This document shows, piece by piece, positions 8,476-16,970 of a DNA stretch of 64,000 nucleotides; the first letter of the stretch is position 1; each line of letters starts with the position of its first letter. Made by a program: the position numbers and the translations under genes. The stretch lies in contig DAIPYN010000001.1 in NCBI GenBank assembly GCA_036782715.1, forward strand, positions 62,001 through 126,000, written 5' to 3'. Source of the stretch: UBA3478 sp036782715. Lineage in GTDB: Bacteria > Bacteroidota > Bacteroidia > Flavobacteriales > Flavobacteriaceae. The notes beneath the pieces were generated by a model. That model had not been told where the DNA came from and ran no database searches. It saw only the letters and a program-made list of their open reading frames with translations.

Positions 8476-8496
8476 CCTGATTGACGCTCAATCAGG
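8476..8496 (-). promoter_or_regulatory. inverted repeat in the rpsO leader
   Basis: CCTGATTGA-CGC-TCAATCAGG is a perfect 9-bp stem with a 3-nt loop, and no T-run follows on either strand. It begins 4 nt after the -7 element, so it would form the very 5' end of the rpsO mRNA. It could be a stabilising cap or an S15-binding leader. It could also mark the 3' end of the accD transcript. Confidence 0.5.
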
Positions 8497-8499
8497 CGG

Positions 8500-8507
8500 C
8501 AAATATA
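8500..8507 (-). promoter_or_regulatory. -7 promoter element for rpsO
   Basis: TATATTTG on the minus strand matches TAnnTTTG, 52 nt before the rpsO ATG. No -33 TTTG is obvious at the expected distance. Confidence 0.45.
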
Positions 8508-8515
8508 GGTTATTT

Positions 8516-9406
8516 TTAAGATAGCTCCTCTGCTTTTTCAGAAACTTTTCTCAGTGGAAGGTTGAGAATCAGGTCAATATATAAATTGATCTTTTTCTTC
8601 AATTCTTTTCTGTGAGTGATGAAATCTAAAAAACCATGCTCCTTTACAAATTCTGCGGTCTGAAAACCTTCTGGCAAATCTTGCCCCGTGGTATCCTTAA
8701 CGACTCGGGGGCCTGCAAAACCGATTAGAGCTCCAGGCTCAGCAATATTGATATCTCCTAACATCGCATAAGATGCTGTTGTACCTCCAGTAGTAGGATC
8801 AGTGCATAGTGAGATGTAAGGTAGTTTGGCTGCATCAAGTTGAGCTAGCTTTACAGAGGTTTTAGCCATCTGCATTAATGATAAAGCGGCCTCCATCATT
8901 CTTGCCCCTCCTGACTTTGATATGATCACAAATGGCGCTTTTCTCTTAATAGCAACGTCCACCGCACGCGCAATTTTTTCTCCAACTACACTACCCATTG
9001 AGCCTCCGATGAAACTAAAATCCATAGAAGCGATAACAATCTCGCGTCCTGCAGATAATCCGTAGGCTGTTCTGATCGCATCGTTTAATTTGGTCTTTTT
9101 CTTAGCGTCAACCAGGCGATTCTTGTATTTCTTGGTGTCCTCAAAATTTAAAGGGTCCTTTGAAGAAAGTTCTTGGTTGAACTCGGTAAATGTGTTGTCA
9201 TCAAAAAGTAATTCGAAATACTCCTTACTTCCAATGCGTACGTGATAATCATCTTCAGGACTTACGAACGCATTTTTAGCTAACTCGTCAGACTCAACTA
9301 TTTTTCCGGTAGGAGACTTGTACCAAAGCCCTTTGGGGGTATCTTTTTTCTCCTCCGTAGCGGTTTGTATTCCCTTTTCTGTCCTTTTAAACCAAGCAGA
9401 TGCCAT
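8516..9406 (-). CDS. accD: acetyl-CoA carboxylase carboxyltransferase subunit beta
   Basis: This 296-residue subunit works with AccA to move the carboxyl group from biotin to acetyl-CoA, the first step of fatty acid synthesis. The carboxyltransferase (crotonase-like) core shows FIGGSMGSVVGEK, ISKSGGARMMEAALSL and TDPTTGGTTASYAMLGD. The N-terminal segment that is a four-Cys zinc ribbon in E. coli AccD is present (about residues 27-56, LWYKSPTGKI through VSPEDDYHVR) but all four Cys are replaced. Such Cys-less forms occur in Bacteroidota, as far as I recall. The gene lies 15 nt after fba and probably shares its transcript. Confidence 0.95.
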   Translation of the reverse strand: MASAWFKRTEKGIQTATEEKKDTPKGLWYKSPTGKIVESDELAKNAFVSPEDDYHVRIGSKEYFELLFDDNTFTEFNQELSSKDPLNFEDTKKYKNRLVDAKKKTKLNDAIRTAYGLSAGREIVIASMDFSFIGGSMGSVVGEKIARAVDVAIKRKAPFVIISKSGGARMMEAALSLMQMAKTSVKLAQLDAAKLPYISLCTDPTTGGTTASYAMLGDINIAEPGALIGFAGPRVVKDTTGQDLPEGFQTAEFVKEHGFLDFITHRKELKKKINLYIDLILNLPLRKVSEKAEELS

Positions 9407-9421
9407 CGTTTGTTGTTTTTA

Positions 9422-10495
9422 TTATAGAGTGTTCACGTTGTTCAGATCCTCGAATGCTTTTTTCAGACGAGAAGAGAAAGTATCTTCTCCTTTTCGTAAC
9501 CAAACCCTTGGGTCGTAATGCTTTTTGTTTGGAGATTCTTCTCCTTCTGGATTACCGATTTGCGTTCTTAAGTAATCGATTTTTTCAGTCATATAATCAC
9601 GAATACCCTCTGTGAAAGCGAATTGAAGGTCGGTGTCAATATTCATTTTAATCACACCGTATCCGATCGATTCTTTGATTTCTTCAACAGAAGAACCAGA
9701 ACCACCATGGAAAACAAAATCAATTGGGTTGTGCTCACTGATATTATATTTCTCTTGAATGTATGCCTGAGAATCTTTAAGAATGGTTGGAGTTAATTTT
9801 ACGTTTCCTGGCTTGTAAACCCCATGCACGTTTCCGAATGCAGCAGCGATGGTAAAACGAGGTGAAATTTTTGAAAGTTCCTCGTAAGCGAAAGCAACCT
9901 CTTCGGGCTGAGTGTATAGTTTAGAAACATCTACATCACTGTTATCCACACCATCTTCTTCACCACCGGTTACTCCTAGCTCGATCTCTAAAGTCATGTC
10001 CATTGCAGACATTCTTTTTAGATATTCTTTACAAATTTCAATGTTCTCTTCGATCGGCTCTTCAGATAAATCGATCATATGTGAGCTAAAAAGCGATTTA
10101 CCCGTCTCTTTGTAAAATGTTTCACTGGCATCTAAAAGACCATCAATCCAAGGAAGTAGCTTTTTTGCACAGTGGTCGGTGTGTAAGATTACTCGAGCAC
10201 CATATGCTTCTGCTAGTTGATGAACGTGTTTTGCTCCAGCTACGGCTCCTGCAATTGCAGCCTTTTGGTTTTCGTTAGATAATCCCTTACCGGCATTAAA
10301 TTGTGCTCCACCGTTCGAGAATTGAATAATTACTGGAGCGTTTAACGCTACAGCAGTTTCCATTACGGCGTTGATTGTATTCGAGCCAACTACGTTAACC
10401 GCAGGTAGGGCGAAAGACTTTTCTTTGGCTAGTTTGAAAATAGCTTGAACTTGGTCTCCAGTGGCTACCCCTGCAGGGATTGATGATAAACTCAT
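9422..10495 (-). CDS. fba: class II fructose-bisphosphate aldolase
   Basis: This 357-residue zinc-dependent aldolase cleaves fructose-1,6-bisphosphate to dihydroxyacetone phosphate and glyceraldehyde-3-phosphate, and runs the reverse reaction in gluconeogenesis. Zinc and catalytic residues lie in VILHTDHCAKK (near 103-113). The class II loop GVTGGEEDGVDN and the phosphate-binding stretch FVFHGGSGSS are intact. Length and start match the long class IIA form. It leads an fba-accD unit and has a TAnnTTTG element 29 nt upstream. Confidence 0.97.
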   Translation of the reverse strand: MSLSSIPAGVATGDQVQAIFKLAKEKSFALPAVNVVGSNTINAVMETAVALNAPVIIQFSNGGAQFNAGKGLSNENQKAAIAGAVAGAKHVHQLAEAYGARVILHTDHCAKKLLPWIDGLLDASETFYKETGKSLFSSHMIDLSEEPIEENIEICKEYLKRMSAMDMTLEIELGVTGGEEDGVDNSDVDVSKLYTQPEEVAFAYEELSKISPRFTIAAAFGNVHGVYKPGNVKLTPTILKDSQAYIQEKYNISEHNPIDFVFHGGSGSSVEEIKESIGYGVIKMNIDTDLQFAFTEGIRDYMTEKIDYLRTQIGNPEGEESPNKKHYDPRVWLRKGEDTFSSRLKKAFEDLNNVNTL

Positions 10496-10524
10496 TCGTT
10501 TGGTTTTTTGATTATGTTAGTCGA

Positions 10525-10532
10525 CAAATGTA
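10525..10532 (-). promoter_or_regulatory. -7 promoter element for fba-accD
   Basis: TACATTTG on the minus strand matches TAnnTTTG, 29 nt before the fba ATG. It lies between fba and the end of tamL. Confidence 0.5.
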
Positions 10533-10542
10533 AGAAATGCTT

Positions 10543-12945
10543 TTAAAAAGGATGATTGATTCCGATATTGAAAATGGGGCGATTGTTTGTTTGGTTATAA
10601 AACCAACGATTATCTCCTGAAAATGCAGGATTATAAATTTTCCATCCTAGGTCTACCCGAAATAAAAAATAGTCGAAATCATAGCGCAGCCCGACCCCAG
10701 CACCTACGGCTACATCTTTAAAAGAAGACCATCCTTTAAAAATGGCTTCTTCTAACTCGGTATCGTCAAGAACGTTCCAAATGTTTCCAATATCTGTGAA
10801 TAGTGCTCCTTTAATACTTTGACTCAGGTCAAAACGCAATTCGTTACTCCAGGTGATTTTGAAATTGGCATCGTTAAATTCATTGATTAGATTGGTTGTT
10901 CCTGGTCCTAAGGTATAAGCGTTCCAAGATCGGATGTCGTTTGAGCCTCCTGCAAAATAACTTCTTACAAACGGAACGTTGTTTCCAGACCCAAAGGGTA
11001 TTGCTACACCTGCAAAGAACCGGGTCGCAAATCGGGTATCGTCACTTAATTCAAAATGTTTAATCGTGTTGATTTCAGTTTTAATGTATTGAGCAAAGGG
11101 AACTTTAAATATCGATTCATTAGGAGATGAATCAATAAAATCAAGAAGCGCTCCTGCGAGTTCAAATTTCAAACCAAACTGTGAGTAATTGGGAGTGTTT
11201 CTGTTTTCTGAGTTTTGAAACGAATAATTGAAACTTGAGGATACGATGAAGTTGTTCTCTGTGAGGCGATTTCTGCGCTCCTCAATTCTTCTTACTTCTA
11301 AGGATTCCTCCTGAGAGAGCGGTAGTGAGCCTTTTAAGGCCGCCGCAATAAATGCATTTGCACCCTCAGGAACATCGAGTTCAGCTTCTTCTATTACTTG
11401 ATCTGTATTGAAGAAAGAGGTGTATGCACTATCCCCTTTGAGGGGATCTGCTAGTATATTAAGCTGATCAAAGGTATTTCGATAGATGGAGAAAAAATTG
11501 TCTGGATTCAAATGGTTCACATAGGTGACACTAGGAAACTCGAAAGAATACCTTCTTCTATCGGTACGATAATTAAATCTGTAAATCGCATTAAATGTTT
11601 GCCGATCAAGTCCTAGGTTTTTTTGAAAATTTGTTCCGATTTGTAGTGTAGTTTGGGGGTGTTTTTGTTCAGAAACAAGATTCGCAGCAGGTAAAATCAT
11701 CCATAATCGAGGAACGCTAAGATTAATGTCTACCCCTAATTCAGTGGTTAGATTATCGCTAGGAAGTAAGGAGTTTCCAATGCTACCACTAAGTGCAAGA
11801 CTCAGGTTTTCATGGGAGCCAAAAACATTACGTGCGAGGATAGATGATCGGAGCGTAGTACCTAGTTGTTGAATGTTAGAGTGCGTTAAATCTAAATCTG
11901 CATTGAGCGCATAGCGCTTTCGATCTCTCAAATAGATAGAAGCGGTAAGTGTTTGATTCTCTTCTGCTACTAATTCGATATTGGGATAAAGAAAGTGATT
12001 GAGATCACCGATAAGGTCTACGGTGTTTGCTAAAAGCTTTTCATTATAAATTACTCCAGGTTTATAGCTGATTCTTCTAGCTACCACCTTAGGGTCAAAG
12101 GAAAGTTCATCAAAACCAAAGAATTCAATTCCGCCTATAATGGCTAGCGTAAAGTCATCTTCAGTGGCACCTTGACTAAATACCTTTGTTCTACCAATTT
12201 GAAAAGGTCTGTAAACTGCACTGCTATCAATGATTCTTCTAACCCTTAATTTTTTTGACTCTGATTGGGCGGTGGTGTCTCCTCTGATCTCATAGGAAAT
12301 GAAACTTTTTTGAAAATCGTAGATACCTTGATTTTGTAAAAGAGAGGTGAGCTCTTGGCGATCTTCGTCGATATTGGTAAGGTTGAGTGTCATTCCCTCT
12401 TTTAAGGGTAAAACACTCTCGCTCTTGTTAATTATGGAATCAAATCTTGAGTCAGGACTCTGAATGTCAATTTCGTCAATTTCGAAAGGCTTATTAGTCT
12501 CGATAGTAATCGATTGTTTTGCTTTTGTGGCTTTATTATTTATATCGATTTCGCTGTTGACATTCACATTTAAATATCCTTTTCTCTTGTAAAAGTTTTT
12601 TAATCGATTGATACTGGCTTTTGCAATTTCATCGGTATAGATAACCGGTGGTTCTCCGATGCGCCTTAACCAGTTATTGAAAAAATTCGAACTACGCCCT
12701 GAGGAATTATAGAGCATCAGTTTTACAGGTAATCCCAATATTCTTTGATTGGGTTTCTGTACGAGCTGGTTGATTACTAATGGGTCCTTCGATTGAACAC
12801 CGTTGATATAAACGCGCTGCTTTTTTAACCAGAGGGTTTCTGGTTCTAGTTTTTTAGTACTGCTACAGGCAGATAAAAGAAAGACTAAGAGAATAACAAT
12901 TACCTTTGTGGCTTGCGAATTTATTCTCGATAGGTTCGATATCAT
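10543..12945 (-). CDS. tamL: TamL-type BamA/TamA-family outer-membrane lipoprotein
   Basis: This 800-residue Omp85-superfamily protein is expected to help insert proteins into the outer membrane or move lipids to it, normally with TamB. A lipoprotein signal ends in LLSAC with Cys27 as lipidation site, which sets the TamL form apart from ordinary TamA. POTRA-like domains span about 45-330 (IYTDEIAKASINRLKNFYKRKG). A 16-strand barrel fills the rest and carries the Omp85 motif at RSYFAGGSNDIRSW (near 690). No tamB lies in the window. It is transcribed divergently from the TrmH-type gene, 25 nt apart. Confidence 0.88.
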   Translation of the reverse strand: MISNLSRINSQATKVIVILLVFLLSACSSTKKLEPETLWLKKQRVYINGVQSKDPLVINQLVQKPNQRILGLPVKLMLYNSSGRSSNFFNNWLRRIGEPPVIYTDEIAKASINRLKNFYKRKGYLNVNVNSEIDINNKATKAKQSITIETNKPFEIDEIDIQSPDSRFDSIINKSESVLPLKEGMTLNLTNIDEDRQELTSLLQNQGIYDFQKSFISYEIRGDTTAQSESKKLRVRRIIDSSAVYRPFQIGRTKVFSQGATEDDFTLAIIGGIEFFGFDELSFDPKVVARRISYKPGVIYNEKLLANTVDLIGDLNHFLYPNIELVAEENQTLTASIYLRDRKRYALNADLDLTHSNIQQLGTTLRSSILARNVFGSHENLSLALSGSIGNSLLPSDNLTTELGVDINLSVPRLWMILPAANLVSEQKHPQTTLQIGTNFQKNLGLDRQTFNAIYRFNYRTDRRRYSFEFPSVTYVNHLNPDNFFSIYRNTFDQLNILADPLKGDSAYTSFFNTDQVIEEAELDVPEGANAFIAAALKGSLPLSQEESLEVRRIEERRNRLTENNFIVSSSFNYSFQNSENRNTPNYSQFGLKFELAGALLDFIDSSPNESIFKVPFAQYIKTEINTIKHFELSDDTRFATRFFAGVAIPFGSGNNVPFVRSYFAGGSNDIRSWNAYTLGPGTTNLINEFNDANFKITWSNELRFDLSQSIKGALFTDIGNIWNVLDDTELEEAIFKGWSSFKDVAVGAGVGLRYDFDYFLFRVDLGWKIYNPAFSGDNRWFYNQTNNRPIFNIGINHPF

Positions 12946-12970
12946 TGTGTAAAAATAGTCGAAATAAACG

Positions 12971-13702
12971 ATGCTGTCTCAGGCCAAAATACGTTTCATC
13001 AATCAACTTAGTCGTAAGAAAATACGACATGATCAGGGGTGTTTTATTGTTGAGGGAAACAAAGGAGTAAGAGAAGGGTTAGAGGAAGGTCTAACAGCGA
13101 AAGAATTGTATGTAACCGATCAATCTTCTCTTACATTTTCAGATGCTCAAGTAATCACCGAAAAGGAGATGAGGATGATCTCTCAACTTACGACTCCTTC
13201 AGACACTTTAGCGGTCTTTCATTTTCCTGAAATCAAAGATTGGAAAACCTCTGATTGGGTATTGGCTCTTGATGAGATTCAAGACCCGGGAAATCTAGGA
13301 ACGATTATTCGAACGGCCGATTGGTTTGGCTTCAAGCATATACTCTGTGGTCAGGGGACGGTTGATCCCTTTCATCCTAAGGTGGTTCAGGCTACAATGG
13401 GTTCTTATGCTCGGATACAATGTCATTTGATCGATCTTGAAGTCTGTTTACAACAGCAAGAGCGTACCGTTGTTGGAGCAGATCTCGAGGGCGTTCCTTT
13501 AGAAAATTACGAGGTGCCTACTAAGGGGGTATTAGTAATTGGCAACGAAGGTAGGGGGCTGTCGAGCAGCGTAGAGAAACTCCTAAATGCGAAAGTCACT
13601 ATTGAAAAAGGAGAAGGGTCGAAAGCTGAAAGTTTGAATGCCGCGATCTCAACGGCGATTATCTTGCATACAATTTCCAACCGTCTTTCGTCTCAAAACT
13701 GA
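12971..13702 (+). CDS. TrmH/SpoU-family RNA 2'-O-methyltransferase
   Basis: This 243-residue SPOUT-class enzyme methylates a ribose 2'-OH in rRNA or tRNA using S-adenosylmethionine in a trefoil knot. An N-terminal substrate-binding domain (about 1-85, QGCFIVEGNKGVREGL) precedes the SpoU domain with its three motifs: DPGNLGTIIRTADWFG (near 103), VIGNEGRGLS (near 190) and GSKAESLNAAISTAI (near 218). The target nucleotide cannot be told from sequence. Its 3' end overlaps the end of porT by 44 nt on the other strand, the longest convergent overlap in the window. Confidence 0.92.
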   Translation: MLSQAKIRFINQLSRKKIRHDQGCFIVEGNKGVREGLEEGLTAKELYVTDQSSLTFSDAQVITEKEMRMISQLTTPSDTLAVFHFPEIKDWKTSDWVLALDEIQDPGNLGTIIRTADWFGFKHILCGQGTVDPFHPKVVQATMGSYARIQCHLIDLEVCLQQQERTVVGADLEGVPLENYEVPTKGVLVIGNEGRGLSSSVEKLLNAKVTIEKGEGSKAESLNAAISTAIILHTISNRLSSQN

Positions 13703-14330
13703 TGGTGAAAAGTACCGCTTTTGATCGTAAATCTTTCAGTGCACTTATACCTGATTCTTTTTGATCAGATACGATCGGAGTAAGCATCCGAACTCCTAAA
13801 GCTAGTTTGCTTTTCTTTAAATAAAAATCAACACCCGCACCGAGTTCGATAGAGTGCATCAGTCTATTATAAGGAATCGTCCAAGATTCAAGTTCTTGAG
13901 ATGTTTTGTAGCTAGCTAGATACCCTCCAAGAATAAAGGGATTGTAATTCGCATGTCGCTCTCCTTGAAATTTGATTAGCAGTGGTAGCTGTACTTCGGT
14001 GATTCCTCCTTCTGGATTTCCAATCGCTGCTCTATTCAAAAGAATTCCAGGTTCAATTCTAAGGTCGGTTCTTTCTAAAATCCGATGTTCTGCAACTAAT
14101 CGAAATCCTCCAGCAATCCCATCAAAGATGTTTAATGCTGTCTCGTCAATCGGAGGATTTTCTATAGTATAACTGGTACCGTAATTGGTAAAATTGAAAA
14201 GAATTCCAAAGTTCCATGGCTCCTGGTCTGCACCCCGTAGATTTAGACCCGAGGGATGTCTCTTTTGCGCTTGACCAAAGAGGCTAAAGAGAATTGCGAA
14301 AATAGTAATGATATGCTTATTTCTCAGCAT
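13659..14330 (-). CDS. porT: PorT-family outer-membrane protein, likely type IX secretion component
   Basis: This 223-residue exported beta-barrel protein has a signal peptide ending near residue 22 (LFGQAQ), followed by amphipathic beta-strands (FGILFNFTNYG, LRIEPGILLNRAA, VQLPLLIKFQG, HSIELGAGVDFYL). Position just downstream of ubiE is typical of PorT/SprT in Flavobacteriia, where it is needed for type IX secretion and gliding. I infer the T9SS role from family resemblance and context. I chose ATG 14330 over an upstream alternative because the signal peptide starts there; this leaves a 14-nt overlap with the end of ubiE. Confidence 0.75.
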   Translation of the reverse strand: MLRNKHIITIFAILFSLFGQAQKRHPSGLNLRGADQEPWNFGILFNFTNYGTSYTIENPPIDETALNIFDGIAGGFRLVAEHRILERTDLRIEPGILLNRAAIGNPEGGITEVQLPLLIKFQGERHANYNPFILGGYLASYKTSQELESWTIPYNRLMHSIELGAGVDFYLKKSKLALGVRMLTPIVSDQKESGISALKDLRSKAVLFTISFETKDGWKLYAR

Positions 14331-15057
14331 AATAGATACAGGCCGCGCCAAAGGTTTGGGGATGAAAGCTTGCTTTTGAAAAACCTACACGGATAAGTAC
14401 CTCGGTTAGTTTTTCGTTGTATGGGAATTTCTCTGCAGAATCAGAAAGGTATTTATACGCTCTCGGATCTCTTGAAAAAAGTTTTCCGAAAAGGGGTAGT
14501 ATGATTCTGCCGTGAATCTTGTACACCAATTTAAGAATCGGGTTAGTAGGCATCGAGGTCTCTAGTATGGCTAAGGTGCCTTCTGGTTTTAGAACTCGAA
14601 AAATTTCAGCCAAGCCGACCTCGAGATTCTCAAAATTCCTCACTCCAAAAGCAACGGTAGCTGCATCGAAACTTTGATCGGTATAGCTTAGGTTTTCGCT
14701 ATCTCCGATAACCATATCTATTTGATGTTTCAGCTGCTGAGAAAGAACCTTTTGTTTGCCTACTTCTAACATCCCTGGAGAGATGTCTAGGCCGGTTACC
14801 TTGGCCTTACTTGATGCTGCTATCGCGATGGCTAAGTCTCCGGTCCCTGTTGCGACATCAAGTACCGTTTCGGGATTTAGGGACACGATATGATGAACCA
14901 GTTTTTTACGCCATGACAAGTCAACACCAAAAGTAATCATTCGGTTCAGTTTGTCATATTCGCTAGAGATGGTATCAAACATGGTTGATACCTGTATCTT
15001 TTTCGAATCCTTACGCTCTTTGTAGGGAACGATTTTCTGGTGTTTCTCTGAGCTCAT
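14317..15057 (-). CDS. ubiE: demethylmenaquinone / 2-methoxy-6-polyprenyl-benzoquinol methyltransferase
   Basis: This 246-residue class I SAM methyltransferase catalyses the last step of menaquinone synthesis, C-methylation of demethylmenaquinone. Motif I is VLDVATGTGDLAIAIA (near 61-76). UbiE signatures are FDTISSEYDKLNRMITFG with SWRKKLV at the N-terminus, and AATVAFGVRNFENLEVGL later. Menaquinone is the electron acceptor expected for the NQR pump encoded nearby. The ATG lies only 6 nt after a perfect TATCTTTG element, suggesting a leaderless or nearly leaderless mRNA that continues into porT. Confidence 0.95.
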   Translation of the reverse strand: MSSEKHQKIVPYKERKDSKKIQVSTMFDTISSEYDKLNRMITFGVDLSWRKKLVHHIVSLNPETVLDVATGTGDLAIAIAASSKAKVTGLDISPGMLEVGKQKVLSQQLKHQIDMVIGDSENLSYTDQSFDAATVAFGVRNFENLEVGLAEIFRVLKPEGTLAILETSMPTNPILKLVYKIHGRIILPLFGKLFSRDPRAYKYLSDSAEKFPYNEKLTEVLIRVGFSKASFHPQTFGAACIYYAEK

Positions 15058-15063
15058 AGGCTA

Positions 15064-15071
15064 CAAAGATA
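15064..15071 (-). promoter_or_regulatory. -7 promoter element for ubiE-porT
   Basis: TATCTTTG on the minus strand matches TAnnTTTG and ends 6 nt before the ubiE ATG, so transcription should start at or within a few bases of the start codon. Confidence 0.5.
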
Positions 15072-15083
15072 CGATTACCCTTT

Positions 15084-16274
15084 TTAAGACAGTGCTTCAG
15101 AAATGCGACGAATCGCTTCTTTTAGCGAATCTTCAGAAGCCGCATAAGAAATTCGAATACAGTTTGAATCACCGAAAGCTTCACCAGTAACGGTAGCAAC
15201 ACTAGCCTCTTCTAAAAGGTAGAGCGAGAAGTCTGAAGCATTATTAATGGTTTTGCCTCGAAGCGTTTTGCCAAAGTATTCAGAAATATCAGGAAAAACG
15301 TAAAACGCTCCCTCGGGTACGTTCAATTTAAACCCTGGAATAGCGCCTAGAAGTTTTAAGACTAAATCTCTTCTTTGGTGAAACGCCTCGATCATGTAAT
15401 CAATTTTTGATACAGGTGCTTCTAAGGCGGTGATAACTGCTCTTTGGGCAATAGCATTTGCACCACTAGTTACTTGACCTTGTAGTTTATTACAAGCCTT
15501 TGCAATCCAAGTTGGGGCACCGATATAACCGATACGCCAACCGGTCATCGCAAATGCCTTTGAAACACCATTTACGGTAACTACTCGATCGTAAAGCGAT
15601 GGAATCGATGCAATTGATGCATGGGATTCGTTACTGAAATTGATATGTTCGTAGATTTCGTCAGAAACGACGATGATATTTGGGTGATCATTTAGTACTT
15701 CTGCAAGTGCCTCTAGCTCTGATTGATGATAGAAAGATCCACTAGGATTACATGGAGAGCTGAACCAAAGCATGCGTGTTTTATCTGTAATTGCTGCACG
15801 CAATTGCTCAGGTGTCATTTTAAAGTCAGCATCGATCGTAGTTTTAACTTCAACAGGTACTCCTTCAGCTAGCTTTACAATGTCTCGATACGACACCCAG
15901 TAAGGAGCGGGTAAAATAACTTCATCACCAGGGTTGATAATTGCCATTGCCACGTTGTAAAGCGATTGTTTAGCCCCTGTAGAAACTACAATTTGATCTA
16001 GACCATAAGTCAGACCGTTATCTCTTTTAAATTTTAAAGCGATTGCTTGTTTTAGATCTGCATAACCGTCAACTGGAGAATAGCTGTTATAGTTTTCGTC
16101 AATAGCTTGTTTTGCTGAATCTTTAATGAATTCAGGAATGGTGAAGTCTGGTTCACCAAGGCTCAAGCCGATGATATCTTTGCCTTCGTTTTTTAATTCT
16201 CTTGCTTTTGCAGCCATTGCTAGAGTGGCTGAAATTTCCATTTTTTGGACGCGTTCTGACGGATGTGAATTCAT
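15084..16274 (-). CDS. pyridoxal-phosphate aminotransferase, class I, aspartate aminotransferase type
   Basis: This 396-residue fold-type I aminotransferase resembles the Igamma aspartate/prephenate aminotransferases. The PLP lysine is in VNGVSKAFAMTGWRIGY (near 234-250), the cofactor-binding region in STGAKQSLYNV (near 95) and LWFSSPCNPSG (near 170), and the substrate carboxylate Arg in CIRISYAASE near the C-terminus. It probably interconverts aspartate and 2-oxoglutarate, but aromatic or prephenate substrates are possible. It is transcribed divergently from rsmG across 66 nt that contain a 6-bp inverted repeat. Confidence 0.9.
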   Translation of the reverse strand: MNSHPSERVQKMEISATLAMAAKARELKNEGKDIIGLSLGEPDFTIPEFIKDSAKQAIDENYNSYSPVDGYADLKQAIALKFKRDNGLTYGLDQIVVSTGAKQSLYNVAMAIINPGDEVILPAPYWVSYRDIVKLAEGVPVEVKTTIDADFKMTPEQLRAAITDKTRMLWFSSPCNPSGSFYHQSELEALAEVLNDHPNIIVVSDEIYEHINFSNESHASIASIPSLYDRVVTVNGVSKAFAMTGWRIGYIGAPTWIAKACNKLQGQVTSGANAIAQRAVITALEAPVSKIDYMIEAFHQRRDLVLKLLGAIPGFKLNVPEGAFYVFPDISEYFGKTLRGKTINNASDFSLYLLEEASVATVTGEAFGDSNCIRISYAASEDSLKEAIRRISEALS

Positions 16275-16315
16275 AATTTCTTTACTATGCAGTTTTAAGA
16301 CTGCAATGTTAGTGA

Positions 16316-16323
16316 TAATTTTG
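16316..16323 (+). promoter_or_regulatory. -7 promoter element for rsmG
   Basis: TAATTTTG matches TAnnTTTG and lies 17 nt before the rsmG ATG. A short inverted repeat (TGCAGT/ACTGCA, 16288-16305) lies just upstream. Confidence 0.45.
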
Positions 16324-16340
16324 TTTTCTCAACGTCTACT

Positions 16341-16970
16341 ATGAAAGCGCAAGATCTACTTCAATACTTCCCTCAACTAACTGATATTCAAAAAGAAAGA
16401 TTTGAATTACTAGGTGAATTATATCAGGATTGGAATCAAAAAATCAATGTGGTATCACGAAAAGATATTGAAGAGTTATATCTGCGTCATGTGTTGCATT
16501 CTTTGGCTATTGGTTTGTTTCAAGAATTTAAGCCTAAATCAAAAATTATTGATGTGGGAACGGGTGGTGGATTTCCAGGTATTCCCTTAGCAATACTTTT
16601 CCCAGAGGTTTCCTTCACTTTAGTTGATTCAATCGGTAAAAAAATTAAAGTGGTTGATGAGGTCGTTTCAGGTCTTGGGTTAACCAATGTGATATCAATT
16701 AACGATCGAGTAGAAAATGTGGCGGGAACTTTTGATTTTATTGTAAGTCGTGCGGTAGCTGCAATGCCAACTTTTGTTCACTGGGTTGAAGGAAAAATTG
16801 ATTTAGAAAACAAGCATGAGCGGGCTAACGGTATTCTGTATCTCAAAGGAGGAGATTTAACCGAAGAATTGGCTCCCTTTAAAAACAAAATAACGGTATA
16901 CGATTTATACGATCGCATACCGTTAGATTTCTTTGAAACGAAACGTCTCGTTTATTTGCCCCTATCCTAA
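16341..16970 (+). CDS. rsmG: 16S rRNA (guanine(527)-N7)-methyltransferase
   Basis: This 209-residue class I SAM methyltransferase modifies G527 in the 530 loop of 16S rRNA. The GidB/RsmG N-terminal signature WNQKINVVSRKDIEELYLRH (near 35-54) and motif I IIDVGTGGGFPGIPLAI (near 69-85) are intact. FDFIVSRAVAAMPTFVHW gives motif IV. Length is normal. Its last 9 nt overlap the end of pruA on the other strand. Confidence 0.96.
   Translation: MKAQDLLQYFPQLTDIQKERFELLGELYQDWNQKINVVSRKDIEELYLRHVLHSLAIGLFQEFKPKSKIIDVGTGGGFPGIPLAILFPEVSFTLVDSIGKKIKVVDEVVSGLGLTNVISINDRVENVAGTFDFIVSRAVAAMPTFVHWVEGKIDLENKHERANGILYLKGGDLTEELAPFKNKITVYDLYDRIPLDFFETKRLVYLPLS

Noticed and set aside
16288..16305. Inverted repeat TGCAGT/ACTGCA between the aminotransferase and rsmG
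   Set aside because: Six base pairs with no T-run and no second copy; could be a binding site but is within chance expectation.
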